Program-made: the position numbers and the translations under genes
The notes under the pieces: model-generated
Told to the model about the DNA's origin: nothing
Seen by the model: only the letters and a program-made list of their open reading frames with translations
Database searches by the model: none
IMG/VR virus record: IMGVR_UViG_3300029267_003388
Coordinates: 1 to 25,022 of that record
DNA length: 25,022 bases
DNA from: a virus
Strand: one strand, 5' to 3'
In this document: positions 1 to 6,193 of the stretch, piece after piece
How positions within the stretch are numbered: the first letter of the stretch is position 1
Layout: every line of letters begins with the position of its first letter

Positions 1-2
1 GC

Positions 3-287
3 ATCGGCAACGCCTTCAGTGAGTACATCGCCAGCATGTTCCTCTCGACTGGCCGCAACTTCGGATCAGTCACGAGCAACCCGGCGATGATCAAGCACCG
101 TGATCGTTCGCCGTTGTGGAAGCGGATCCGCAAGCACGGGTTTGTCGCAGCACAAGGCAACGAAGGAACGGTGACTGGTATGGGCAAGACTGACTCTCGC
201 GATCGCATGACCAGCGGGTTTCGGTACGTCGGTCCTGCGAACGCCGTCGACGCGCGAGGGTTCCGCATTCGGGAGTCGCTGCGGTGA
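3..287 (+). CDS. 3' end of an unidentified gene (partial)
   Basis: The frame is open from the window edge to the TGA at 285-287, giving 94 residues without a needed start, so the gene begins upstream of the window. The visible part is basic and Gly/Arg-rich (for example SPLWKRIRKHGF), with no motif I recognise. The stop overlaps the GTG start of the resolvase gene in a GTGA junction, which implies translational coupling and a shared role in phage DNA metabolism. I do not recognise the family; a DNA-processing protein is only a guess from its neighbour. Confidence 0.6.
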   Translation: MGNAFSEYIASMFLSTGRNFGSVTSNPAMIKHRDRSPLWKRIRKHGFVAAQGNEGTVTGMGKTDSRDRMTSGFRYVGPANAVDARGFRIRESLR

Positions 288-766
288 GAATCCTTTCCAT
301 CGATCCGTCACTGACGTGTTGCGGCTGGGCCATCTTCGATCGCCACCATGCGAAGCTGCTGCACGTCGGTCGGATCATTCCCGGTGATTCGAAGAAACCA
401 CTGGCGAAGCGGCTCGAACGAATCGCCGAAGGTCTGACCGATCTGCCGACCGATTCATTCGATCGCGTCGTCATTGAAGTGCCCAGCGGACACGTCGGCC
501 GCAACCGTCACGGAGGTGGCGGGGCCGGCCTGTCGCTGTACGGTCTCGCGGTCGGGTACGTCATCGGCGTCACCAAATCACTCGGCCCGCCCGCGCTGGT
601 CAAAGAGAACGACTGGACGAACGGCGTGCCGAAGAAAACCCGCACGCTGGTCATTCAGCGCACCGTGCCCCGCTACAAATCGATCCCGGATCCCGGTGGT
701 GACATCGCTGACGCGATCGGACTCGGCCAGTGGTGGCTGCAGAAGCACCGCACGCAGCTCGGCTGA
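284..766 (+). CDS. RuvC-like Holliday junction resolvase
   Basis: This 160-aa protein resembles the RuvC endonuclease, which resolves four-way DNA junctions in recombination or before packaging. The N-terminal strand RILSIDPSLTCCGWAI has the RuvC first aspartate at residue 7. The second acidic residue is E65 in RVVIEVP, and the C-terminal pair is D140 and D143 in GGDIADAIGLG. E. coli RuvC uses D7, E66, D138 and D141, so the spacing agrees closely and the length is near the usual 170. The start is GTG at 284, overlapping the previous stop. It ends 11 bases from the convergent ASCH gene. The fold is shared with other RNase-H-like nucleases, so exact substrate specificity is inferred. Confidence 0.88.
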   Translation: MRILSIDPSLTCCGWAIFDRHHAKLLHVGRIIPGDSKKPLAKRLERIAEGLTDLPTDSFDRVVIEVPSGHVGRNRHGGGGAGLSLYGLAVGYVIGVTKSLGPPALVKENDWTNGVPKKTRTLVIQRTVPRYKSIPDPGGDIADAIGLGQWWLQKHRTQLG

Positions 767-777
767 TCCGAAGTGCC

Positions 778-1197
778 TCAGTCAGTCAGCTGCTCCCGCA
801 CGCGAAGCTCCCAATCCGGCGAGAGAGTGAACAGGCCCATCTGGCCGACGCACTCGACCGGCTCAGTCAGCGGCCGGATGTTGTCCAGGTACCATGCCTT
901 CGGACCGAACGCCCACGGGTCATACTCTCGATCGAGCAGCGACGGCGTCGACACGTCAACCACGTCGACCAGATCGACCACCGCGATGATCGCTCCGCGT
1001 GGCAAGTCATTGGACGCCGGCGGGTCGACACCATGTTCCCGGCAGAACGCCATCGCGGACTTGAGCGACTTGCGGGAGCTGCCGGCGTGGATCGCCAGCT
1101 CGCCCCGGTGCTTCGTGGACCACGTCCGGTTCTCGACGCGCTTGTGACCGGCAGCGATCGCCCACGCCCACGGCTGATGAATCGTTACGGCTTTCAC
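778..1197 (-). CDS. ASCH-domain protein
   Basis: A 139-aa protein that looks like a single ASCH domain, a PUA-like fold that binds RNA or modified nucleosides. The opening VTIHQPWAWAIAAGHKRVENR is the usual ASCH start (hydrophobic strand, QPWA, a helix, K-x-hE-x-R), followed by HRGELAIHAG and a conserved central strand GAIIAVVDLVDV. The start is GTG at 1197; a GAAAGGAT ribosome site lies inside the 3' end of the preceding gene, so it is probably translated by coupling. It is the last gene of the minus-strand operon and converges on the RuvC-like gene. Whether it acts on RNA, tRNA or a modified base cannot be told from sequence. Confidence 0.8.
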   Translation of the reverse strand: MKAVTIHQPWAWAIAAGHKRVENRTWSTKHRGELAIHAGSSRKSLKSAMAFCREHGVDPPASNDLPRGAIIAVVDLVDVVDVSTPSLLDREYDPWAFGPKAWYLDNIRPLTEPVECVGQMGLFTLSPDWELRVREQLTD

Positions 1198-1200
1198 GGC

Positions 1201-1383
1201 TCAGAATCCTTTCGTGCCGAACAGATAGCCCTGTCCCGGTTCGTCGTCTTTCCCGATGAACAGCACACCCTGGCGGCTGCTCTCGTTGTTGTCGATCTGA
1301 CGCTCCGGCGCCGGCCGGCGTTCGGAGTCAGAACGGCTCGTCTGCTTCATCAGTTCCAGCAGTGACTGTTGCGAGTGGTCCAT
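1201..1383 (-). CDS. small hypothetical protein, 60 aa
   Basis: A small polar protein with no recognised domain (starts MDHSQQSLLELMKQTSRSD, ends GYLFGTKGF). It starts at ATG 1383, preceded by GGAGACGGAAG on the minus strand, a convincing ribosome site. The first 56 bases overlap the 3' end of the preceding gene in another frame, and its stop lies three bases before the ASCH start. The tight packing and good ribosome site argue that it is real; its function is unknown. Confidence 0.55.
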   Translation of the reverse strand: MDHSQQSLLELMKQTSRSDSERRPAPERQIDNNESSRQGVLFIGKDDEPGQGYLFGTKGF

Positions 1384-1765
1384 CTTCCGTCTCCAGTTGA
1401 TCGAAAATGTGTTGCCATGTCTCGGCCGCCGGCGGCAACCGCGAGTAATCGGCCGCGATGAAGTCGAACAGCTCCTGCGCGTCCCATCCCATTTCGTCGG
1501 CGGTCAGATCCCAGTCGGGAATCAAGTCCTGATCGCCCTCGCCGAAAGCGTCCGGGAATCGCACCCACATGCCATGCCGCCAGAAGTCGCGGCAGTCGGC
1601 CGTGTAGCAGTATCGCTCCCACACTTCCTGACGGATCGACCATTCGAACTCGACGCTGGCACGAGCCGTCTGTCGCAGTTCCCGGTACCAGTCGCGAAGC
1701 GTCGCGATCGGGATGCCCAGCTGAATTGCCCTCTGGCGGGCGTGGTGTTCCGGTGTTACAGTCAT
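1328..1765 (-). CDS. hypothetical acidic protein, 145 aa
   Basis: A 145-aa protein, strongly acidic in its second half and rich in Trp and Tyr (FRDFW-type and WDAQELFDFIAADY segments). The N-terminal 30 residues (HARQRAIQLGIPIATLRDWYRE) could be a small helix-turn-helix, but I cannot assign a family. I chose the ATG at 1765 over one 17 codons upstream because GGAAAGG sits 4-5 bases before it, as in neighbouring genes. A perfect 10-bp stem hairpin (1799-1830) and the shared 12-nt leader motif lie just upstream. Function unknown. Confidence 0.6.
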   Translation of the reverse strand: MTVTPEHHARQRAIQLGIPIATLRDWYRELRQTARASVEFEWSIRQEVWERYCYTADCRDFWRHGMWVRFPDAFGEGDQDLIPDWDLTADEMGWDAQELFDFIAADYSRLPPAAETWQHIFDQLETEDGPLATVTAGTDEADEPF

Positions 1766-1798
1766 CGAGCCTTTCCATTGTGGTGATGGTCGGCAACC

Positions 1799-1830
1799 GG
1801 CCGGCGACGTGGTCACTCATGTCGCCGGCC
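1799..1830 (-). promoter_or_regulatory. intergenic hairpin, 10-bp perfect stem
   Basis: The arms GGCCGGCGAC and GTCGCCGGCC are perfectly complementary around a 12-base loop. There is no T run behind it, so it is more likely an mRNA-stability or processing element or a leaky attenuator inside the operon than a full terminator. It is followed in the transcript by the shared GACCATCACCAC leader motif and the start of the 145-aa gene. Confidence 0.5.
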
Positions 1831-1843
1831 GTCTTCGTGCGCG

Positions 1844-2134
1844 TCAGTCCTCGCACAGCAGGTTGGCGTTCGCTAATTCTTCAGCGTGATCTCGCAGCTC
1901 GCCGTTCGGTAGTTCTTCCAGACGCTCCTGCAGGCGTGCAGGCATCGGGTCATCGCCGGCGATCGCCAGTTCGATCTGTTCGTCAGTCGCTCCGTGCTTC
2001 ACTGCAAGCTCGGCTAGCTTCTCGACGACGGTGACCATCCCGTTGGGCAGCCAGATCGTGTCGGTGATCGCAGGATCGATCGCGAGCTGGCAAATGCAGA
2101 TCAGCAGATTGTCGGCAGTGTACGTATCAGACAT
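1844..2134 (-). CDS. hypothetical protein, 96 aa
   Basis: A 96-aa protein with an acidic, helical C-terminal half (repeated ELxxH/EELA runs) and no recognised domain. The start at ATG 2134 has AAGGA 12 bases upstream, after a GC-rich hairpin (2158-2182) shared with two other junctions of this block. It lies in the middle of the minus-strand operon between two other small unknown genes. The composition suggests a small soluble phage accessory protein; no function can be assigned. Confidence 0.6.
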   Translation of the reverse strand: MSDTYTADNLLICICQLAIDPAITDTIWLPNGMVTVVEKLAELAVKHGATDEQIELAIAGDDPMPARLQERLEELPNGELRDHAEELANANLLCED

Positions 2135-2157
2135 CGTGGTGGTCCTTCTGATGAAAC

Positions 2158-2182
2158 GCCCCGCCGCGAAGTGCGACGGGGC
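2158..2182 (-). promoter_or_regulatory. GC-rich intergenic hairpin, copy 1
   Basis: The arms read GCCCCGCCGC and GCGACGGGGC around a 5-base loop (gaagt) on the + strand. On the minus-strand RNA nine pairs are Watson-Crick and one is G-U. The same arms recur at 2431-2455 and 5806-5830 with different loops, so it is a family of elements. No T run follows, so attenuation or mRNA end-stabilisation is more likely than full termination. Confidence 0.6.
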
Positions 2183-2200
2183 TGGGTGATGGTGCGACGA

Positions 2201-2404
2201 TCAGGCAGCGGCAGCCGCCGGCCGTTCGACGCCGGCGACTTCCAGAATCGCCTGCGTCAGTTCGTCGCGTTGCCGCTTCAGCTCGTCGATCACCTGTTGC
2301 TGCGTCTCGACGACCTGCAGCAGCTGCTCGTTCTCGCGAACGATCTCTGCCTTTGTGGCTCCGGTCGTGCTCAGAATCCGGTTGATGTTCGACTGGCGTA
2401 CCAT
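2201..2404 (-). CDS. small coiled-coil protein, 67 aa
   Basis: A 67-aa protein whose residues 17-55 (AEIVRENEQLLQVVETQQQ onwards) form a clear heptad-type coiled coil, followed by an Ala/Pro tail. It has no enzymatic motif and no membrane segment. The start at ATG 2404 has GAAAGGA seven to eight bases upstream and the GACCATCACCAC leader motif before that. It sits directly after the DUF1257-DUF2997 gene in transcription order, with a GC-rich hairpin on both sides. It may be an oligomerising partner of its neighbours, but this rests only on position. Confidence 0.55.
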   Translation of the reverse strand: MVRQSNINRILSTTGATKAEIVRENEQLLQVVETQQQVIDELKRQRDELTQAILEVAGVERPAAAAA

Positions 2405-2430
2405 GACAAAATCCTTTCGTGGTGATGGTC

Positions 2431-2455
2431 GCCCCGCCGCAACACGCGACGGGGC
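2431..2455 (-). promoter_or_regulatory. GC-rich intergenic hairpin, copy 2
   Basis: The same arms as copies 1 and 3 (GCCCCGCCGC and GCGACGGGGC) with loop aacac. It lies between the stop of the DUF1257-DUF2997 gene and the start of the 67-aa gene. In RNA sense it runs straight into the GACCATCACCAC leader motif with no spacer, exactly as copy 3 does before the AAA+ gene. Confidence 0.6.
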
Positions 2456-2476
2456 AGGGAAGAAACGGCAGGAGAC

Positions 2477-3148
2477 TCACTGCTCCTGCACGCGAATCTC
2501 GGCTTGTGCGGCGTAGTACGCCGGCTTCGCGGTCACGTCGGTCACGGTGCCCATCGCCTGACTGATCAGATCAGTCGGGTTGTGGCAGCCGGTCCCGGTG
2601 AATCCATTGGCGTCGACCGTGCCGTCAGCCGTCACGGTCAACGTCCCGCCCTGTGGGTGATAGACGACCACCGAACCATCGGCGGCGTCTTCGCAGTACC
2701 AGCCCTGAGCCTCAGCGGCCGATCGGGCGACCTCGACGGCGTAGTGAGACTTCAGCGTCTCGATGTCGGCCACGTTGCCCCATGCTCCTTCGTAGTCGTC
2801 GAACAGCAGCTGCCCGTCGTCGGACAGGATCAACGGGAAGGACCAGTCCGGCAGCCGGATGCCGTAGCCGTCATGGGCAGCGATCTCGCCCGACTCGTCG
2901 TCACGTTCGAAGAGTTCGTGCCGGCCGGGGCCGATCGCTTCGCCGCCCATTCGCTCGGCCGCCCGGCCGAACGCGTCACGGTCGCGGAACTCAACGTCGA
3001 CCTTCATCGTGTGAGAATTGACGACGACGCGGCCGATGCGTCGCATGACCGGCTGGAACCGGCACAGGTCGACGACTTCGAACAGTGGGCAGGTGCGATC
3101 GCAGCAGAAGCCGCTGGTGATGTTCGTGGTGGCGTTGTGAATGGTCAT
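2477..3148 (-). CDS. DUF1257-DUF2997 fusion protein (Ycf35-like)
   Basis: This 223-aa protein joins two families usually found as separate neighbouring genes. Residues about 45-166 match DUF1257 (plastid Ycf35): the SHTMKVDVEFRD start, a single-site loop IRLPDWSFP (97-105), FDDYEGAWG (116-124) and YAVEVARSAAEAQGW (136-150). Residues about 168-212 match DUF2997, with a TVTADGTVDANGFTG strand pair, a conserved Cys (C188) and ISQAMGTVT. A 44-residue N-terminal extension containing C15, C16, C20 and C29 precedes the point where DUF1257 proteins normally begin. I chose ATG 3148 because AGGAT precedes it; an ATG 18 codons upstream would translate the leader repeat. Neither domain has an established biochemical role. 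It lies in the operon after the 303-aa protein and near the Ycf46-like ATPase. Confidence 0.82.
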   Translation of the reverse strand: MTIHNATTNITSGFCCDRTCPLFEVVDLCRFQPVMRRIGRVVVNSHTMKVDVEFRDRDAFGRAAERMGGEAIGPGRHELFERDDESGEIAAHDGYGIRLPDWSFPLILSDDGQLLFDDYEGAWGNVADIETLKSHYAVEVARSAAEAQGWYCEDAADGSVVVYHPQGGTLTVTADGTVDANGFTGTGCHNPTDLISQAMGTVTDVTAKPAYYAAQAEIRVQEQ

Positions 3149-3198
3149 GGTTCTGATCCTGGTGGTGATGGTGGTGATGGTCGTGGTCGCTGCGTTCG

Positions 3199-4110
3199 TC
3201 ACTCAGCAGCGGCGGGTTCTGCCTTCGGAATACGGATGGTTCGAGCCGGCCGGCGTTCGAGCACGTCGTTGACGGCTTCACCCATCTCGCTCAGCGTGTT
3301 CGTCAGCTGCTGCTTCACGGCGTCGGCGTCGAGCGCGTCGCGGGTGATTCCGCCGGCGAGATCGTCGAACTGATCAACCAGTCGATCGAGATCACCATTG
3401 CTGCCGATCGACAGGTCACGAAAGCGGCCGACGAACTCCTGAATGTGCCGCAGCTTGCCTTCCGGGAATCGCATGTTCTCGGCCGTGATGCGATCGCGAA
3501 GCTCGCCGACCAGGGTGGCGAACTCCGTCGCAAACGTCGTCTCGGCCAGTTCGACGGTCTCACTGAACCGGGCCTTCATCTTCGCCAGTTCCTGCTCGTA
3601 CAACGCCGGGTTGATCTGCAGGAGATAATCCGGCGGGGCGAGCGACGGGAAATCCCACGACATCTGAAACTCAGACGCCGGATCGGCCGGATAGTCGGAC
3701 CCGTCGAACAGACTCCCGAGCCGTTCGCGGGCGTCGTCGACGATCTCGGCATAGGCGGCACTCAGCTCGGCGACGGCGTCGGCCAGTTCACGTTCGAACG
3801 CCTGCAGCTGCTCGTTGAACGCCGTGACTTTCTCCTGACGCACCAGGCGGATGCCCTGCTCAACGTACGGCAGAGAATTCTGGAACCACCAGTCGCGAAT
3901 CGTGCGACGCAACGCGTTCAGTCGCAGGACGGCCGGATGCTTGCGATCGAGAAGTGCCTTGCTGCTGTTGATCTGCTTCGGGTCGGCACCGACTGTCTCG
4001 GCGAAGCGGTCGACAACCTCGCGGCCGAGAGCACGACGGAAGGTCATCCATTCGAACTGCACCCGCAGCCCGGTGGAAATGCGTTGCAGATGGTCGCCGT
4101 GGTTTGTCAT
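3199..4110 (-). CDS. hypothetical helical protein, 303 aa (possibly DUF3150-like)
   Basis: A 303-aa, mostly alpha-helical, charged protein with long Ala/Glu-rich helices (about residues 95-135 and 175-255) and no signal peptide or membrane segment. It begins GLRVQFEWMTFRRALGREV, with a SKALLDRKHPAVLRLNALRRT segment at about 49-69. The layout (short N-terminal strand, Ser-Lys motif, long helices, FQMSWDFP strand at about 148) reminds me of DUF3150 proteins that accompany phage and plasmid AAA+ ATPases, but this is a weak, unverified resemblance. It is the first gene of the downstream minus operon: the start at 4110 has GAAAGGA 10 bases upstream and the regulatory repeat 27 bases upstream. It may be a partner of the AAA+ ATPase. 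Confidence 0.72.
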   Translation of the reverse strand: MTNHGDHLQRISTGLRVQFEWMTFRRALGREVVDRFAETVGADPKQINSSKALLDRKHPAVLRLNALRRTIRDWWFQNSLPYVEQGIRLVRQEKVTAFNEQLQAFERELADAVAELSAAYAEIVDDARERLGSLFDGSDYPADPASEFQMSWDFPSLAPPDYLLQINPALYEQELAKMKARFSETVELAETTFATEFATLVGELRDRITAENMRFPEGKLRHIQEFVGRFRDLSIGSNGDLDRLVDQFDDLAGGITRDALDADAVKQQLTNTLSEMGEAVNDVLERRPARTIRIPKAEPAAAE

Positions 4111-4136
4111 GGTCAGGGTTCCTTTCAGGTAGTGGT

Positions 4137-4236
4137 GTGTGTTAGTGCGTTTGCACTAGCCGCGAACGAATCATCCACACGGCTCGAAGCGTGGATAGAG
4201 CGGGAACGATCGAAACCGGAAAAAATCCCAAACCCG
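4137..4236 (-). promoter_or_regulatory. regulatory repeat, copy 1 (operator/promoter of downstream minus operon)
   Basis: This segment aligns without gaps to 6194-6293. Bases 4137-4198 match 57 of 62 there, and 4199-4236 match 24 of 38. It contains the palindrome TAGTGCGTTTGCACTA (4143-4158), a second inverted repeat ATCCAC-N12-GTGGAT (4173-4196) and an A-rich run (4219-4225). It lies just before the 303-aa gene on the minus strand, as its twin lies before the 101-aa gene. I see no convincing -35/-10 pair, so the promoter role is inferred from position and duplication. Its left end overlaps the T run of the ATPase terminator. Confidence 0.7.
4143..4158. promoter_or_regulatory. operator palindrome O1
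   Basis: TAGTGCGTTTGCACTA has perfect 6-base arms (TAGTGC and GCACTA). Closely related sites occur at 6200-6215 and 6311-6326. The size and symmetry suit a dimeric XRE repressor such as the product of the gene at 6337; binding itself is inferred. Confidence 0.65.
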
Positions 4237-4258
4237 CCCGGCCGAAGCCGGGACGGGT
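4219..4258 (-). terminator. rho-independent terminator after the AAA+ gene
   Basis: On the minus-strand RNA the stem ACCCGUCCCGGC pairs with GCCGGGCGGGU (one bulged U) across a C(UUCG)G tetraloop, and is followed by UUUGGGAUUUUUU. It lies 18 bases beyond the ATPase stop codon and before the regulatory repeat of the next operon. It therefore separates the two minus-strand transcription units. Confidence 0.85.
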
Positions 4259-4275
4259 CGGGACCACCACCATGA

Positions 4276-5772
4276 TCAGTTCAGACCGGCCGGCGACTGA
4301 CGCACGCGACGGGTCGCCCCGCCGGCGTCGGGCTGGCTGTTCGCCGATCGCAGAGAATCCTTCGCCCAATTCCGCAGGTTGCGAATCGTGTCGCGCTGCA
4401 CCGTGGCGATGGGCTTGATCTGCTTCGTCAGCTCCTGGCAGACATCGAACGTCGGCTGCCGGCCGGTGCGACGGGCGGCCGACTTCACCAGCTGTTCCAG
4501 TTCGGCACCCGTCCAGTCGTCAGTCAGACGCGACACGTTGCCGATCAGATCGTCATCGAACGTGCAGCCGAAGCGTTCCAGATGCACCTGCAGGATCGCA
4601 TCCCGTTCGGCCGGCGTCGGGCAGTCGGTGAAGAACCGTTCGTCGAAGCGGCCGGCCCGCGTCAGTTCGGGCGGCAGCTTGCTGAAGTCGTTGCAGGTCG
4701 CGACGGTCAGAATCGGCGACTGATGCTCCTGCAGCCAGGTCAGCAGATGTCCGACCATCCCCAGCGTCGTGCCGCCATCCGTCTGAGCCGACGACGCGAA
4801 GCCGCCGAGTCCCTTCTCGACTTCGTCGAGCCACAGGACGCAGGGTGCGACGGCTTCGGCCAGCTTCAATGCCGCCCGCATGTTCTGCTCTGACTGACCG
4901 ACCAGGCCGCCCTTCAGTGCGGCAACGTCGAGACGCAGGACGGGCCATCCCAGCAGACTGCCGGCCGCTCGGGCTGACAGCGACTTTCCGGTACCGGGAA
5001 CGCCCACCAGAAGGACGCCGCGAACCCGCAGCTGCGGATCGTCCTGCACCGGCAGCACTTCGTCGGTCACGTAGGACTTCAGCCCGTCGAGACCGCCGAC
5101 CTGATCGCCGTCGACGGCCGGCCAGTATTCCAGGTGTCCGGACTTCCGCACCAGCTGGATCTTTTCGCGTTCGACGATCGCGGGATCGAGCTGCCCGCAT
5201 TCGACGGCCGACAACGCGAAGGCCGATTCCGCTTCCTCAAGAGTCAGCCCGGTCGCGGCGTCGAGCAGTGCGTCGGGCTTCGACACGTTCAACCCGGTGG
5301 CACTGCAGACGACACTGAGTGCCTTCTGCAGATCGTCACGCGACGGCAGTGCCTGATCGATGATCGGGCAATCGTGGGCCATTTCGGCCGGCAGATTCCA
5401 GGACGGGGCCAGCAGCAGGACCAACGCGCCGCAACCCTTCAGTGCGGCGATGCGATCGAGCAGCGGCCGATACGCCGGCCCGTTCGCGACGATGTGCTGC
5501 CAGTCACGCACCACCAGAATCACGTTGTCGCGGGTCGTCGCCTGTTCGAAGGCACCCGCGAACTGGCAGCGACTGTCGACGGTGGCGCCCTGCTTCAGAT
5601 CGACGAGGCCGCCGGCGGCCGCGATGCCCAGCAGCTGGTAGTCGTTCGCGTCATCGCCGAAGTGCTCGATCACGTCGGCGATCAGCCGGCGTTCCTCGAC
5701 AGTCTCGACGGCGACGATCGGATAGCCGGCTGCGTGGTACTGAGCGATGGTGTTGATGGTTGAAGTCGTCAT
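4276..5772 (-). CDS. Ycf46-like AAA+ ATPase
   Basis: This 498-aa protein has the two-part layout of Ycf46-type AAA+ ATPases. An N-terminal degenerate P-loop-like domain (about 1-210) begins QYHAAGYPIVAVETVEERR. A complete AAA+ core follows: Walker A GVPGTGKS at 257-264, Walker B CVLWLDEVEK with D316 and E317, sensor-1 Asn in ATCN (N361), arginine fingers R372 and R375 in TRAGRFDERF, and a WTGAELEQLV lid helix. All catalytic residues are present, so it should hydrolyse ATP and remodel a partner. I chose ATG 5772 (GAAAGGA upstream); the upstream alternative would translate the leader hairpin. The gene follows the 101-aa protein in one operon and lies close to the DUF1257-DUF2997 gene, matching the Ycf46/Ycf35 association. 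The substrate is unknown. Confidence 0.88.
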   Translation of the reverse strand: MTTSTINTIAQYHAAGYPIVAVETVEERRLIADVIEHFGDDANDYQLLGIAAAGGLVDLKQGATVDSRCQFAGAFEQATTRDNVILVVRDWQHIVANGPAYRPLLDRIAALKGCGALVLLLAPSWNLPAEMAHDCPIIDQALPSRDDLQKALSVVCSATGLNVSKPDALLDAATGLTLEEAESAFALSAVECGQLDPAIVEREKIQLVRKSGHLEYWPAVDGDQVGGLDGLKSYVTDEVLPVQDDPQLRVRGVLLVGVPGTGKSLSARAAGSLLGWPVLRLDVAALKGGLVGQSEQNMRAALKLAEAVAPCVLWLDEVEKGLGGFASSAQTDGGTTLGMVGHLLTWLQEHQSPILTVATCNDFSKLPPELTRAGRFDERFFTDCPTPAERDAILQVHLERFGCTFDDDLIGNVSRLTDDWTGAELEQLVKSAARRTGRQPTFDVCQELTKQIKPIATVQRDTIRNLRNWAKDSLRSANSQPDAGGATRRVRQSPAGLN

Positions 5773-5805
5773 GGTCGTGGTTCCTTTCGGAAGGTGGTGA
5801 TGGTC

Positions 5806-5830
5806 GCCCCGCCGCGACATGCGACGGGGC
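5806..5830 (-). promoter_or_regulatory. GC-rich intergenic hairpin, copy 3
   Basis: The arms GCCCCGCCGC and GCGACGGGGC with loop gacat, as at 2158-2182 and 2431-2455. In RNA sense it is followed directly by the GACCATCACCAC motif and then by GAAAGGA and the ATPase start. It may adjust expression of the ATPase relative to the 101-aa protein. Confidence 0.6.
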
Positions 5831-5850
5831 ACGGGGTGAAGTTCGTTGCT

Positions 5851-6156
5851 CTATTCGGTCACGTTCTGCAGGGACTTCAGACGGGCGAGCATGTCGCGAC
5901 GCAGGCGAATCTCGCCGCACAGACGATCGATGTCCGTGCCGTAGCCCTGAACCTCGCCGCAGCTGTTGATCGACGCCTGCGTGCCGTTCGTTTCGTCGTC
6001 GATCTCGCGGCGGCATTCTGCGGCCGTCCGGGTCAACGATCGGGCAAGGTTTTCGCATTTGTAGGCGAGGTTCTGCAGGGCGTCTTCGATGTCGCGCTCG
6101 GCCGTTTGAATGTCGAAGGTGAGGTGGTCAGTCAGGTTGTCGAGGAATGAAGCCAT
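5851..6156 (-). CDS. hypothetical helical protein, 101 aa
   Basis: A 101-aa soluble protein, nearly all helical and charged (FDIQTAERDIEDALQNLAYK, then heptad-like runs through LCGEIRLRRDMLARL). Three Cys residues occur, with no obvious metal motif. It is the first gene of the upstream minus operon; the regulatory repeat copy 2 starts 38 bases before its ATG, and it is followed by the AAA+ ATPase. The ribosome site is weak (GAAAGATC). It is the best candidate for an adaptor or regulator of the ATPase, but only by position. Confidence 0.6.
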   Translation of the reverse strand: MASFLDNLTDHLTFDIQTAERDIEDALQNLAYKCENLARSLTRTAAECRREIDDETNGTQASINSCGEVQGYGTDIDRLCGEIRLRRDMLARLKSLQNVTE

Positions 6157-6193
6157 TGTCGTGATCTTTCGGGCTGGTGGTGGTGATTGTCGC

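Noticed and set aside
2504-3373. Long plus-strand open frame (289 codons) opposite the DUF1257-DUF2997 gene
   Set aside because: It lies antisense to a gene with recognisable domains, lacks a ribosome site, and has the low-complexity Arg/Val composition expected of a shadow frame in GC-rich DNA.
3445-4275. Plus-strand open frame (276 codons) opposite the 303-aa gene
   Set aside because: It crosses the terminator and operator region and has no family resemblance; the minus gene has a good ribosome site and sensible composition.
2158-5830. CRISPR array suggested by repeated GC-rich 25-mers
   Set aside because: Only three copies, spaced irregularly by hundreds to thousands of bases with genes between them, and no spacer-sized intervals.
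5773-5832. Upstream start for the AAA+ ATPase
   Set aside because: It would translate the GC-rich hairpin and leader motif as RRMSRRGDHHH-type residues; ATG 5772 has a proper ribosome site and begins at the conserved domain.
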